9,030 bases of DNA, from the NCBI GenBank assembly GCA_022565135.1, contig JADFKA010000055.1:1-9030 (forward strand), read 5' to 3'. Both the position numbers and the translations under genes were made by a program. Positions 1 through 6,303 of the stretch are shown in pieces (the first letter of the stretch is position 1; every line of letters starts with the position of its first letter). The stretch is from Pseudomonadota bacterium. GTDB lineage: Bacteria; Pseudomonadota; Gammaproteobacteria; Steroidobacterales; Woeseiaceae. A model generated the notes under the pieces. That model worked only from the letters and a program-made list of their open reading frames with translations. It did no database searches and was not told the origin of the DNA.

Positions 1-1
1 C

Positions 2-400
2 TGCCTGTTCGATCGTGTTACGCCAGACATGCGCATCTACCAGGAAGAAATTTTTGGACCGGTGCTGTGCGTTGTGCGTGTAGAGTCACAAGAACGTGCG
101 ATGCAATTGATCAATGATCACGAGTACGGCAATGGCACTTGCATATTCACTCGCGATGGAGAAGCTGCGCGTTATTTTGCAGACAACATCCAGGTCGGCA
201 TGGTTGGCATCAACGTGCCGTTGCCCGTGCCGGTTGCGCTACACAGTTTTGGCGGCTGGAAGCGCTCGCTGTTTGGCGACTTGTACGCCTATGGTCCCGA
301 CAGCGTGCGTTTTTACACGCGTCGCAAGACCATCACGCAGCGCTGGCCGTCGGGTGGAGTACGTGAAAAGGCCCAGTTCTCCTTTCCCAGCCATTCGTAA
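2..400 (+). CDS. mmsA: Methylmalonate-semialdehyde dehydrogenase (CoA-acylating), C-terminal part
   Basis: This is the last ~132 residues of an aldehyde dehydrogenase superfamily enzyme whose start lies left of the window. The frame is open from base 2. MmsA oxidatively decarboxylates (methyl)malonate semialdehyde with NAD and CoA to give propionyl-CoA or acetyl-CoA, in valine, inositol and beta-alanine breakdown in the cytoplasm. Visible support: the YQEEIFGPVL motif of the superfamily near the left edge, then the MmsA-specific tail with MVGINVPLPVPVA, SFGGWKRSLFGD, YGPDSVRFYTRRKT and ITQRWP. The NAD-binding fold and catalytic cysteine would lie upstream and cannot be checked. The family is about 500 residues, so roughly a quarter is present. 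The last dozen or so residues after ITQRWP are not distinctive. It ends 25 bases before the next gene on the same strand. The family call is very secure. Confidence 0.96.
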   Translation, partial: CLFDRVTPDMRIYQEEIFGPVLCVVRVESQERAMQLINDHEYGNGTCIFTRDGEAARYFADNIQVGMVGINVPLPVPVALHSFGGWKRSLFGDLYAYGPDSVRFYTRRKTITQRWPSGGVREKAQFSFPSHS

Positions 401-411
401 CCCAAACAGCA

Positions 412-418
412 GCAGGAG
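412..418 (+). promoter_or_regulatory. Ribosome binding site deciding a TTG start
   Basis: An AGGAG core (414-418) sits 7 bases before a TTG codon at 426. This spacing is near ideal. It fixes the start of the exported MBL-fold protein at 426, because a typical signal peptide begins exactly there. The frame also stays open upstream, but that part overlaps mmsA in another frame and does not look like protein. Confidence 0.75.
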
Positions 419-425
419 AAAATTC

Positions 426-947
426 TTGAGAAATGTCACTTTAAGCATCGCAATGCTCGCTTGCGCCAGCACGGCTTTCGCGCAGAATTTCCCTGTAACG
501 CTGAAGTCGACCGACGTAATCCCAGGTATGTTCATGCTCGAAGGAGAAGGTGACTTCGCGGGCGGCAATATGACCTTGCTCGTCGGCGACGATCGCATCT
601 TTCTCATTGACGACGGCATCGAGGCAATCGGTCCTAACCTCATCGAGACCGCGGCAGCACTCGCCGGCAGACCCGTCGACTTTGTCATTAACACGTATGT
701 GCATGGCGATCATGTCGGTTCCAACGCCGCACTTGCGAGCAAAGCCGACCTGCAGGCGGCCGTCGATATGCTTGCCGATTCGCAAGCGCGCGTCGCAGCG
801 TTAGTCGATCAAGGAATGTCAGAAGAAGACATCGTTGCGGCAAACCCGCTCGCCCTCTATCACGACGATTGGAACTGGGGTTTTATTACGACGGAACGGA
901 TGACGCGAACGTTGATCCGGTCCATGGCGGCCGAGCAGGCCGAATAA
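426..947 (+). CDS. Exported MBL-fold hydrolase with apparent in-frame internal deletion
   Basis: This 173-residue protein starts at TTG. Residues 1-19 form a Sec signal peptide (hydrophobic core, AFA then Q), so the product would be periplasmic. Residues 20-103 match the N-terminal half of periplasmic metallo-beta-lactamase-fold hydrolases: GNMTLLVGDDRIFLIDDG, then VINTYVHGDHVGSN. The expected HxHxDH zinc motif reads Y91-V-H93-G-D95-H96, so the first ligand His is Tyr (TAT, one base from CAT). Directly afterwards, LASKADLQAAVDML onward resembles the C-terminal tail that normally follows the final PGHGPLS-type motif. The central segment with the later zinc ligands (AHTDGD-, GDTFF- and GHG-like motifs) is missing, roughly 100-130 residues by comparison with a family length near 300. 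Signal peptide and ribosome site are intact and there is no stop or frameshift. It is probably catalytically dead, either a decaying gene or a product of an in-frame deletion. Family membership is confident and function is doubtful. Confidence 0.85.
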   Translation: MRNVTLSIAMLACASTAFAQNFPVTLKSTDVIPGMFMLEGEGDFAGGNMTLLVGDDRIFLIDDGIEAIGPNLIETAAALAGRPVDFVINTYVHGDHVGSNAALASKADLQAAVDMLADSQARVAALVDQGMSEEDIVAANPLALYHDDWNWGFITTERMTRTLIRSMAAEQAE

Positions 948-963
948 CGCAGCGGACCACACT

Positions 964-2382
964 ATGGACACAAAAAAAGCAACAAGTTTCGTCAACGACA
1001 TGTGGGATACGTCGATCATTCCTCAACTTTGCGACTACATAAAGATACCGAATAAGTCGCCGTTGTTTGATCCGGACTGGGAGCAGCACGGCCATATGGA
1101 GCAGGCCGTACAGATGCTAGAGGCTTGGTGCCGATCACAGGCAATCGAAGGCATGCAGATCGAGGTCGTTAGAATCGCGGGCCGCACTCCCATTTTGTTT
1201 ATCGACATTCCAGGCGATTCCGACGACGTTGTACTGCTCTACGGACACTATGACAAACAACCGGAATTCAGCGGCTGGGCGGACGGCCTCGACCCGTGGG
1301 TGCCCGTTATCAAGGATGGCAAATTGTACGGCCGTGGCGGTGCTGACGATGGTTACGCGACCTTCGGTTCGTTGACCGCGATACGGACGCTGCAGGAACA
1401 GGGCATCAAGCATGCTCATTGTGTTGTGCTGATCGAAGGTTGTGAGGAGAGCGGCAGTTTTGATTTACCTTTTTACATCGACTTGCTCGGGGATCGCATC
1501 GGTTCGCCAAGCCTCGTGGTCTGCCTCGATGCCGAATGCGGCAACTATGATCAACTGTGGTGCACGACATCGCTGCGCGGTAACCTGACGGGCAATCTGC
1601 GTGTCGGCGTACTGACCGAAGGCGTGCACTCCGGCAGCGCGAGTGGCATCGTGCCGTCAAGTTTCCGCGTTCTGCGGAATTTGCTCAGTCGCATCGAGGA
1701 CGAAGCGACCGGTCAGTTGAAGCCCGCAGAATTGTACGTTGAGATTCCAAGACAGCGTACCGAACAGGCACAACAAGCCGCGGAGACGCTCGGTGAATTG
1801 GTGTTTCTCAAGTATCCGTGGGCCGTTGCCAGCCCGTCGCCGAGCGAGACTCCCTACGAACTGCTGTTAAACAATACCTGGCGCCCAACATTGAGTATTA
1901 CCGGCGCCGACGGACTACCGGCATTGGTTAATGCGGGCAACGTACAGTTGCCACATACAACTCTGAAGTTATCGTTCCGCCTGCCACCGACATGCGACGG
2001 CGACGTGGCAGCAGCGGCCGTCAAGGATGCACTGGAGGCCGATACCCCACCGCTGAGCCAGGTCGAATTCGAAGTCGAGTCGACGATGGCTGGCTGGAAT
2101 GCGCCACCCGTTGCCGACTGGCTCGAAATGTCGATGAACAAGGCGTCGGAGGCATTTTTTGGCAAGGCGTCGATGTACATGGGAACCGGCGGCACGATTC
2201 CGTTCATGGGTATGCTCGGCGAGAAGTTCCCGGACGCGCAATTTCTGGTCACGGGCCTGCTCGGACCCAGGTCCAATGCACATGGACCTAATGAGTTCCT
2301 GCACATTGCGACGGGTAAGCGGTTGACGACCTGCGTCGCACAGGTCCTCGAAGACCACTTTAACCGCGACACAGCATTTTGA
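964..2382 (+). CDS. M20-family dipeptidase (carnosinase/CNDP-like metallopeptidase)
   Basis: This 472-residue cytoplasmic metallopeptidase of the M20 family is full length for the CNDP/DUG1-like branch. The two-zinc site is complete and spaced as in mammalian CNDP2: H95 and D97 in YGHYDKQP, D128 in GRGGADDG, the catalytic and ligand pair E161/E162 in EGCEESGS, D189 in VVCLDAECG, H222 in GVHSGSASG of the lid/dimerisation domain, and H440 in SNAHGPNEFL. It should cleave dipeptides or related small amides, with the true substrate unknown. No signal peptide is seen. The ATG at 964 follows the preceding stop by 16 bases and has only a weak CGGA ribosome site (953-956). Its stop TGA overlaps the TTG start of rfbB, so the two are probably co-translated. 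That link to a nucleotide-sugar operon is unusual. A role as an amidase or deacylase on a sugar intermediate is possible but not shown. Confidence 0.93.
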   Translation: MDTKKATSFVNDMWDTSIIPQLCDYIKIPNKSPLFDPDWEQHGHMEQAVQMLEAWCRSQAIEGMQIEVVRIAGRTPILFIDIPGDSDDVVLLYGHYDKQPEFSGWADGLDPWVPVIKDGKLYGRGGADDGYATFGSLTAIRTLQEQGIKHAHCVVLIEGCEESGSFDLPFYIDLLGDRIGSPSLVVCLDAECGNYDQLWCTTSLRGNLTGNLRVGVLTEGVHSGSASGIVPSSFRVLRNLLSRIEDEATGQLKPAELYVEIPRQRTEQAQQAAETLGELVFLKYPWAVASPSPSETPYELLLNNTWRPTLSITGADGLPALVNAGNVQLPHTTLKLSFRLPPTCDGDVAAAAVKDALEADTPPLSQVEFEVESTMAGWNAPPVADWLEMSMNKASEAFFGKASMYMGTGGTIPFMGMLGEKFPDAQFLVTGLLGPRSNAHGPNEFLHIATGKRLTTCVAQVLEDHFNRDTAF

Positions 2383-3455
2383 CGATACTAGTCACTGGCG
2401 GCGCCGGCTTCATTGGCACAAACTTCGTGCTCGACTGGCTCAAGGTCAGCGACGAACCGATCGTCAACCTCGACAAGCTCACGTACGCTGGCAATTTACA
2501 AAATCTCCAGTCAATCGCGGATAACCCTAAGCACGAATTTGTCCACGGCAACATCGAAGATCAGGCATTAGTAGCATCGCTTCTAACAGACCACCGGCCT
2601 GGCGCGATTGTGCATTTTGCGGCGGAAACTCATGTCGACCGCTCGATACATGGACCCGAGGAATTCGTTCAAACCAATGTTGTTGGTACGTTTTTACTGC
2701 TTGAAGCAGCCCTGGAATATTGGCGCTCACTTGCAGATACGGACCGCGATGAATTCCGATTGATAAATGTATCGACCGATGAAGTATTTGGATCGCTGGG
2801 GCCCGATGATTCCCCCTGTACCGAAGAGAGCCGTTACGCACCGAATAGCCCTTACTCGGCATCGAAGGCCGCGGCCGACCATCTCGTTCGATCCTACTTT
2901 CATACCTATGGCCTGCCGGTTATTACGACGCACTGTACAAATAATTACGGTCCGTATCAGTTTCCGGAAAAGCTGATACCATTGATGACTTTGAATGGCA
3001 CTCAGGGTAAGTCTTTACCGATATACGGAGACGGTAAGAACATTCGCGACTGGCTGTATGTCACGGACCACTGCACCGCGCTTCGCAGCGTGCTGAGCAA
3101 TGGAAAGCCCGGCGCCGTCTACAATATTGCCGGCAATTGCGAGATGACCAATCTCGAGGTCATTGACGAACTTTGCACGCAACTTGACGAATTGGCGCCC
3201 GATGATAGCGGCGAACCGCACCGGCGCCTGATCGAATTTGTCAAGGACAGGCCGGCACACGATCGGCGCTATGCGCTGGCGACCGATAAGATCGAGCAGG
3301 AACTCGGCTGGCGACCCACAGAAACATTTGCCAGCGGCATTCGTAAGACGGTTAAATGGTACCTCGATAATCAAGCCTGGCTCGACGATGTAAGCAGTGG
3401 CCAGTATCGGCAATGGCTTGATATCAATTACACGCAAAGAGCAGGAGCCGAATGA
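2379..3455 (+). CDS. rfbB: dTDP-glucose 4,6-dehydratase
   Basis: RfbB (RmlB) is an extended short-chain dehydrogenase that turns dTDP-glucose into dTDP-4-keto-6-deoxyglucose using tightly bound NAD. The 358-residue length is normal. Visible features are the Rossmann glycine motif GGAGFIG (7-13), LTYAGNL (34-40), HFAAETHVDRSI (79-90), the catalytic triplet T133-D134-E135 in STDEVFG, Y159xxxK163 in YSASK, and NNYGPYQFPEKLIPL starting at 188. The start is a TTG overlapping the peptidase stop (TTGA). An in-frame TAA at 2361 leaves only ATT 2376 or TTG 2379 as possible starts, and the glycine motif must begin within a few residues. No clear ribosome site is seen, so translation probably depends on coupling to the upstream gene. 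It is followed by rfbA with a 4-base ATGA overlap. The identification is very secure. Confidence 0.97.
   Translation: MTILVTGGAGFIGTNFVLDWLKVSDEPIVNLDKLTYAGNLQNLQSIADNPKHEFVHGNIEDQALVASLLTDHRPGAIVHFAAETHVDRSIHGPEEFVQTNVVGTFLLLEAALEYWRSLADTDRDEFRLINVSTDEVFGSLGPDDSPCTEESRYAPNSPYSASKAAADHLVRSYFHTYGLPVITTHCTNNYGPYQFPEKLIPLMTLNGTQGKSLPIYGDGKNIRDWLYVTDHCTALRSVLSNGKPGAVYNIAGNCEMTNLEVIDELCTQLDELAPDDSGEPHRRLIEFVKDRPAHDRRYALATDKIEQELGWRPTETFASGIRKTVKWYLDNQAWLDDVSSGQYRQWLDINYTQRAGAE
3443..3447 (+). promoter_or_regulatory. Ribosome binding site of rfbA inside the end of rfbB
   Basis: An AGGAG core lies 4 bases before the rfbA ATG, within the last codons of rfbB. The spacing is short. Together with the ATGA overlap it suggests translational coupling of the two enzymes of the dTDP-sugar pathway. 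Confidence 0.6.
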
Positions 3456-4318
3456 AAGGGATCATACTGGCCGGCGGTTCAGGAATGCGTCTGTACCCGA
3501 TGACGCAGGTGATTTCCAAACAACTGCTGCCGGTTTACGACAAGCCGATGGTCTACTACCCGCTGTCGATTCTGATGTTGGCCGGCATTCGTGAAATCCT
3601 GATCATATCGACGCCTCAGGACACACCCCGATTCGAAGACCTGCTCGGCGATGGAACGAAACTCGGCCTGTCGCTCTCCTACACGGTGCAATCATCACCG
3701 GATGGTTTGGCCCAGGCGTTCATTCTCGGCGAGAAATTCATCGACGGCACGCCTTGCGCAATGATCCTCGGCGACAACATTTTCTACGGCACGGACCTGC
3801 AGGTTAAGCTCGAGCGAGCTGCGACGCGCGAGTCTGGCGCAACGATATTTGCTTACGCCGTGAAGGATCCGCGACGCTACGGCGTCGTCGAACTGGACGA
3901 CGACGAACGTGCCCTAAGTCTCGAGGAAAAACCGGCGCGGCCAAAATCGCGTTTCGCGGTCACCGGATTGTATTTTTACGATTCACGGGCATGCGAGTTC
4001 GCGAAGACGCTCAAACCGTCAAGTCGCAACGAACTCGAAATCACCGATCTCAATCAGATGTACCTCGATCGCGGCGAACTGTATGTCGAGGCGCTGGGCC
4101 GTGGTACTGCGTGGCTGGATACGGGCACCCAGTCGTCCCTGTTGGCGGCTGCGAATTTTGTCGAAACACTCGAAGAACGCCAGGGATTCAAGATTTGCTG
4201 TCCGGAAGAGGTCGCCTACCGCATGGGGTTCATCTCGGCAGAACAATTGGAAGTCATCGCAAAACCTCTGGCCAAAAGCGGCTATGGTGACTACCTGCTG
4301 AGCCTGTTGCCCGAGTGA
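3452..4318 (+). CDS. rfbA: Glucose-1-phosphate thymidylyltransferase
   Basis: RfbA (RmlA) joins dTTP and glucose-1-phosphate to give dTDP-glucose and pyrophosphate, the entry step for dTDP-deoxysugars. At 288 residues it is full length. The nucleotidyltransferase signature GGSGMRLYP (8-16), the KQLLPVYDKPM stretch (23-33), SPDGLAQAF (82-90), the metal-binding LGDNIFYG with D108, SLEEKP, VTGLYFYD and GTAWLDTG are all present and match the short RmlA type closely. The enzyme class is usually feedback-inhibited by the end sugar nucleotide. The ATG overlaps the rfbB stop. It ends 30 bases before the next start at 4349. rfbB and rfbA are adjacent as in many O-antigen loci, but rmlC and rmlD are not in the window, so the pathway is drawn off at the 4-keto intermediate. 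Confidence 0.97.
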   Translation: MKGIILAGGSGMRLYPMTQVISKQLLPVYDKPMVYYPLSILMLAGIREILIISTPQDTPRFEDLLGDGTKLGLSLSYTVQSSPDGLAQAFILGEKFIDGTPCAMILGDNIFYGTDLQVKLERAATRESGATIFAYAVKDPRRYGVVELDDDERALSLEEKPARPKSRFAVTGLYFYDSRACEFAKTLKPSSRNELEITDLNQMYLDRGELYVEALGRGTAWLDTGTQSSLLAAANFVETLEERQGFKICCPEEVAYRMGFISAEQLEVIAKPLAKSGYGDYLLSLLPE

Positions 4319-4320
4319 CA

Positions 4321-4348
4321 GCGGCTCCACTACCCGTTGGGGGAGCGC
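4321..4348 (+). promoter_or_regulatory. GC-rich imperfect hairpin covering the aminotransferase ribosome site
   Basis: GCG-G-CTCC at 4321-4328 can pair with GGAG-CGC at 4342-4348, with a one-base bulge and a possible further C-G pair inside. The right arm contains the GGGAG ribosome site (4341-4345) that precedes the ATG at 4349 by only 3 bases. If it forms in mRNA it would hide the site and lower initiation of the aminotransferase relative to rfbA. There is no T run, so it does not look like a terminator. It was found by eye and could be chance in a GC-rich gap. Confidence 0.35.
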
Positions 4349-5518
4349 ATGGTCTCTGACAAAGACACGCCATTCATCGTTTTCGGGGCGCCGGATATTC
4401 ACAACGAGGAAATCGACGAAATAGTTGCGACACTCCACTCAGGTTGGATCGGTACGGGACCGAGAGTCGCGCAGTTCGAGCAAGACTTCGCTGCCGTAAA
4501 AGCAGTTGGCCAGGACCAGGTTGCTGCCGTGAATTCCTGCACTGCTGCACTTCACGTCAGCATGATCGCTGCTGGCCTCAAACCCGGTGATGAAGTCCTA
4601 ACTACGGCGATGACGTTTTGCGCGACCGCGAACGCCATTATCCACGCCGGCGCCACGCCTGTGCTCGTGGATATCGATCCGCTGACGCTCAATATCGATA
4701 CGACCCAGCTGGAGCAACGAATCACGCCGAGGACCCGGGCGATCGTGCCCGTCCATTTTGCCGGTCTTCCCTGCGAGATGGACCGGATCATGGCAGTCGC
4801 GGCAACGAACAACCTACTCGTCATCGAGGACTGTGCACACGCGATTGAGACGCAGTGGCGCGGTCAGCATGCCGGCACACTCGGCGATTTTGGTTGCTTC
4901 AGTTTCTACGTAACCAAAAATGTCGTTACGGGTGAAGGCGGCATGGTGTTGGCCCGCTCCCCGGAGATGATCGATCGAATCAAGGTCCTGGCACTGCATG
5001 GCATGAGCAAGGACGCCTGGAGCCGTTTTAGCGATGACGGTTACAAACACTACGAAGTCGTCGCGGCCGGCTTCAAATACAACATGATGGATTTGCAGGC
5101 GGCGCTGGGCATTCATCAACTGCGACGCATGGAACAAAACTGGCTTCGACGCCGAGAAATCTGGCAACGGTATCAACAGGTATTCGCTGATTTGCCGGCG
5201 GGCTGCCCCGCGGAGCCCGAAGACCATATGCGTCACGCGTATCACCTGTATACATTGTCGATTGATGAACGCGATTGCGGCATATCACGAGACAGTTTCA
5301 TCGACCGTATGAGCGATGCGGGAATCGGCGTCGGCGTTCACTATCGAAGTCTTGCGCAACAACCGTATTACCAGGAAAGGTTTAATTGGCGTCCAGAGGA
5401 TTTTCCAGTGTCCACGGCGTTTGGCAATAACACGGTCAGCCTGCCGCTTGGCCCGAGTCTGGATGATGCTGATGTTCACCGCATCACAGATACGGTGTCA
5501 GCAATCTTAGCGAAGTGA
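4349..5518 (+). CDS. DegT/DnrJ/EryC1/StrS-family sugar-nucleotide aminotransferase
   Basis: This 389-residue PLP-dependent aminotransferase of the DegT (ArnB/WecE/VioA) family transfers an amino group, usually from glutamate, to a keto-sugar nucleotide. Motifs: LHSGWIGTGPRVAQFE (29-44), VNSCTAALHVSM (61-72) for phosphate binding, DEVLTTAMTFCATANAI (81-97), D161 in IEDCAHA pairing with the PLP ring nitrogen, and the Schiff-base lysine K190 in SFYVTKNVVTGEGGMV, plus GVGVHYRSL near the C-terminus. All catalytic positions are intact. Lying after rfbA and rfbB, its natural substrate is dTDP-4-keto-6-deoxyglucose, giving a 4-amino-4,6-dideoxyhexose. No ketoisomerase is present to favour a 3-amino sugar. 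Whether the product is gluco (VioA-like) or galacto (WecE-like) cannot be read from the sequence. The ATG at 4349 is chosen over a TTG at 4337 because the conserved sequence starts only after it. The stop overlaps the next start. Confidence 0.93.
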   Translation: MVSDKDTPFIVFGAPDIHNEEIDEIVATLHSGWIGTGPRVAQFEQDFAAVKAVGQDQVAAVNSCTAALHVSMIAAGLKPGDEVLTTAMTFCATANAIIHAGATPVLVDIDPLTLNIDTTQLEQRITPRTRAIVPVHFAGLPCEMDRIMAVAATNNLLVIEDCAHAIETQWRGQHAGTLGDFGCFSFYVTKNVVTGEGGMVLARSPEMIDRIKVLALHGMSKDAWSRFSDDGYKHYEVVAAGFKYNMMDLQAALGIHQLRRMEQNWLRRREIWQRYQQVFADLPAGCPAEPEDHMRHAYHLYTLSIDERDCGISRDSFIDRMSDAGIGVGVHYRSLAQQPYYQERFNWRPEDFPVSTAFGNNTVSLPLGPSLDDADVHRITDTVSAILAK

Positions 5519-6258
5519 ACAGCGACATGGATGCCGGCACGTCTGCATCGGATCCGCGGTGGGGTTCGACGGATCGTGATCAGAAAGCCAGCAATATACT
5601 GCAGTGCCTGGAACTGCTGACCGAACTGGACCTTGAGACCCTGTCTTGCGTGGATATTGGCTGCGGCAGCGGCGGCATCAGCTATCACCTGGCCCAAAGT
5701 TTCAAGTCGGTTTGCGGTGTCGACCTGGAACCGTGGCCGCGATGGCAGGAATTCATGGCGCAACAATCAAACCTCAGTTTTCGCGAAGAGTCCATCGAGT
5801 CCCTTGGCCTCGCCGACGACTCGGTTGACGTCGTCATATGCAACCAGGTCTACGAGCACGTACCCAGCCCAGAGTCGCTGATCGCCCAAGTGTATCGAAT
5901 CCTCAGGCCCGGCGGCATCTGCTATTTTGCGGGACCCAACCTGCTTTACCCTATTGAGCCACATGTGCACTGGCCATTCATCCACTGGATACCCAGGCGG
6001 CTTGCCCTGGCCATCATTGAGACATTTGCGCCCGATAAAATACTGGATGCTTATTCGACGACTTACTGGCGTCTAAGACACTGGCTTCGTGCGTTTACGA
6101 TTGTCGACGCGGTACCGCACCTCGTGAAACATCGTGCCGGCACGTCTCAGCCCGGTAACGTCTGGCGCATCTTCCGCCCGGTGCCGCTGGCCGTTCTGCA
6201 GGCGCTTGGATTCCTGAGCCCGGGCTTTGTCTTTCTTTTGACCAAGCCCGGCGATTAA
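5515..6258 (+). CDS. Class I SAM-dependent methyltransferase
   Basis: This 247-residue class I methyltransferase carries motif I VDIGCGSGG (46-54), an acidic residue at the end of beta 2 (GVD, D70), motif II around DVVICNQVYEHV (105-116) and the post-II RILRPGG loop (128-134), as in the Methyltransf_11 group. The C-terminal half has an aromatic, His-rich stretch (EPHVHWPFIHWIPRR, 148-162), often seen in methyltransferases of polysaccharide loci, and a hydrophobic end. The substrate cannot be read. From its position the likely target is the 4-amino-4,6-dideoxysugar (N- or O-methylation) or the glycan that carries it. The start is GTG at 5515, overlapping the aminotransferase stop as GTGA. An ATG at 5527 is an alternative that would cost four residues. 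Function class is secure and substrate unknown. Confidence 0.88.
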   Translation: MNSDMDAGTSASDPRWGSTDRDQKASNILQCLELLTELDLETLSCVDIGCGSGGISYHLAQSFKSVCGVDLEPWPRWQEFMAQQSNLSFREESIESLGLADDSVDVVICNQVYEHVPSPESLIAQVYRILRPGGICYFAGPNLLYPIEPHVHWPFIHWIPRRLALAIIETFAPDKILDAYSTTYWRLRHWLRAFTIVDAVPHLVKHRAGTSQPGNVWRIFRPVPLAVLQALGFLSPGFVFLLTKPGD

Positions 6259-6270
6259 CAGATCCTGTAA

Positions 6271-6298
6271 ACTCCGCATGCCACGAGCCGTTCGGAGT
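6271..6298 (+). promoter_or_regulatory. Inverted repeat enclosing the sulfotransferase ribosome site
   Basis: ACTCCG (6271-6276) and CGGAGT (6293-6298) form a perfect 6-bp stem with a 16-base loop in the 45-base gap between methyltransferase and sulfotransferase. The right arm holds the GGAG ribosome site (6294-6297), which lies 6 bases before the TTG start at 6304. A folded stem would block initiation. The stem is short and could be chance, but it resembles the arrangement before the aminotransferase. Confidence 0.35.
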
Positions 6299-6303
6299 GA
6301 CAT

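Noticed and set aside
114..425. Upstream extension of the MBL-fold frame, giving a 277-residue protein
   Set aside because: This part overlaps mmsA in another frame, has Arg/Ser-rich low-quality sequence, and the ribosome site plus signal peptide clearly place the start at 426.
239..694. Minus-strand frame of 151 codons opposite mmsA and the MBL gene
   Set aside because: It lies antisense to two recognisable coding regions and shows no family motif. It is a shadow of GC-rich codon use.
1854..2372. Minus-strand frame of 172 codons inside the M20 peptidase gene
   Set aside because: It is antisense to the conserved catalytic C-terminal part of the peptidase, and its Ser/Pro-rich translation resembles no family.
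4337..4348. TTG at 4337 as the aminotransferase start
   Set aside because: It would overlap the ribosome-site-like GGGGGAG run itself and add four residues with no family support. ATG 4349 is better.
4319..4348. GC-rich stem as an intrinsic terminator after rfbA
   Set aside because: No run of T follows, and the next pathway gene starts at once.
4019..4438. Minus-strand frame of 139 codons across the rfbA/aminotransferase boundary
   Set aside because: It spans the ends of two well-supported plus-strand genes and has no motif or ribosome site.
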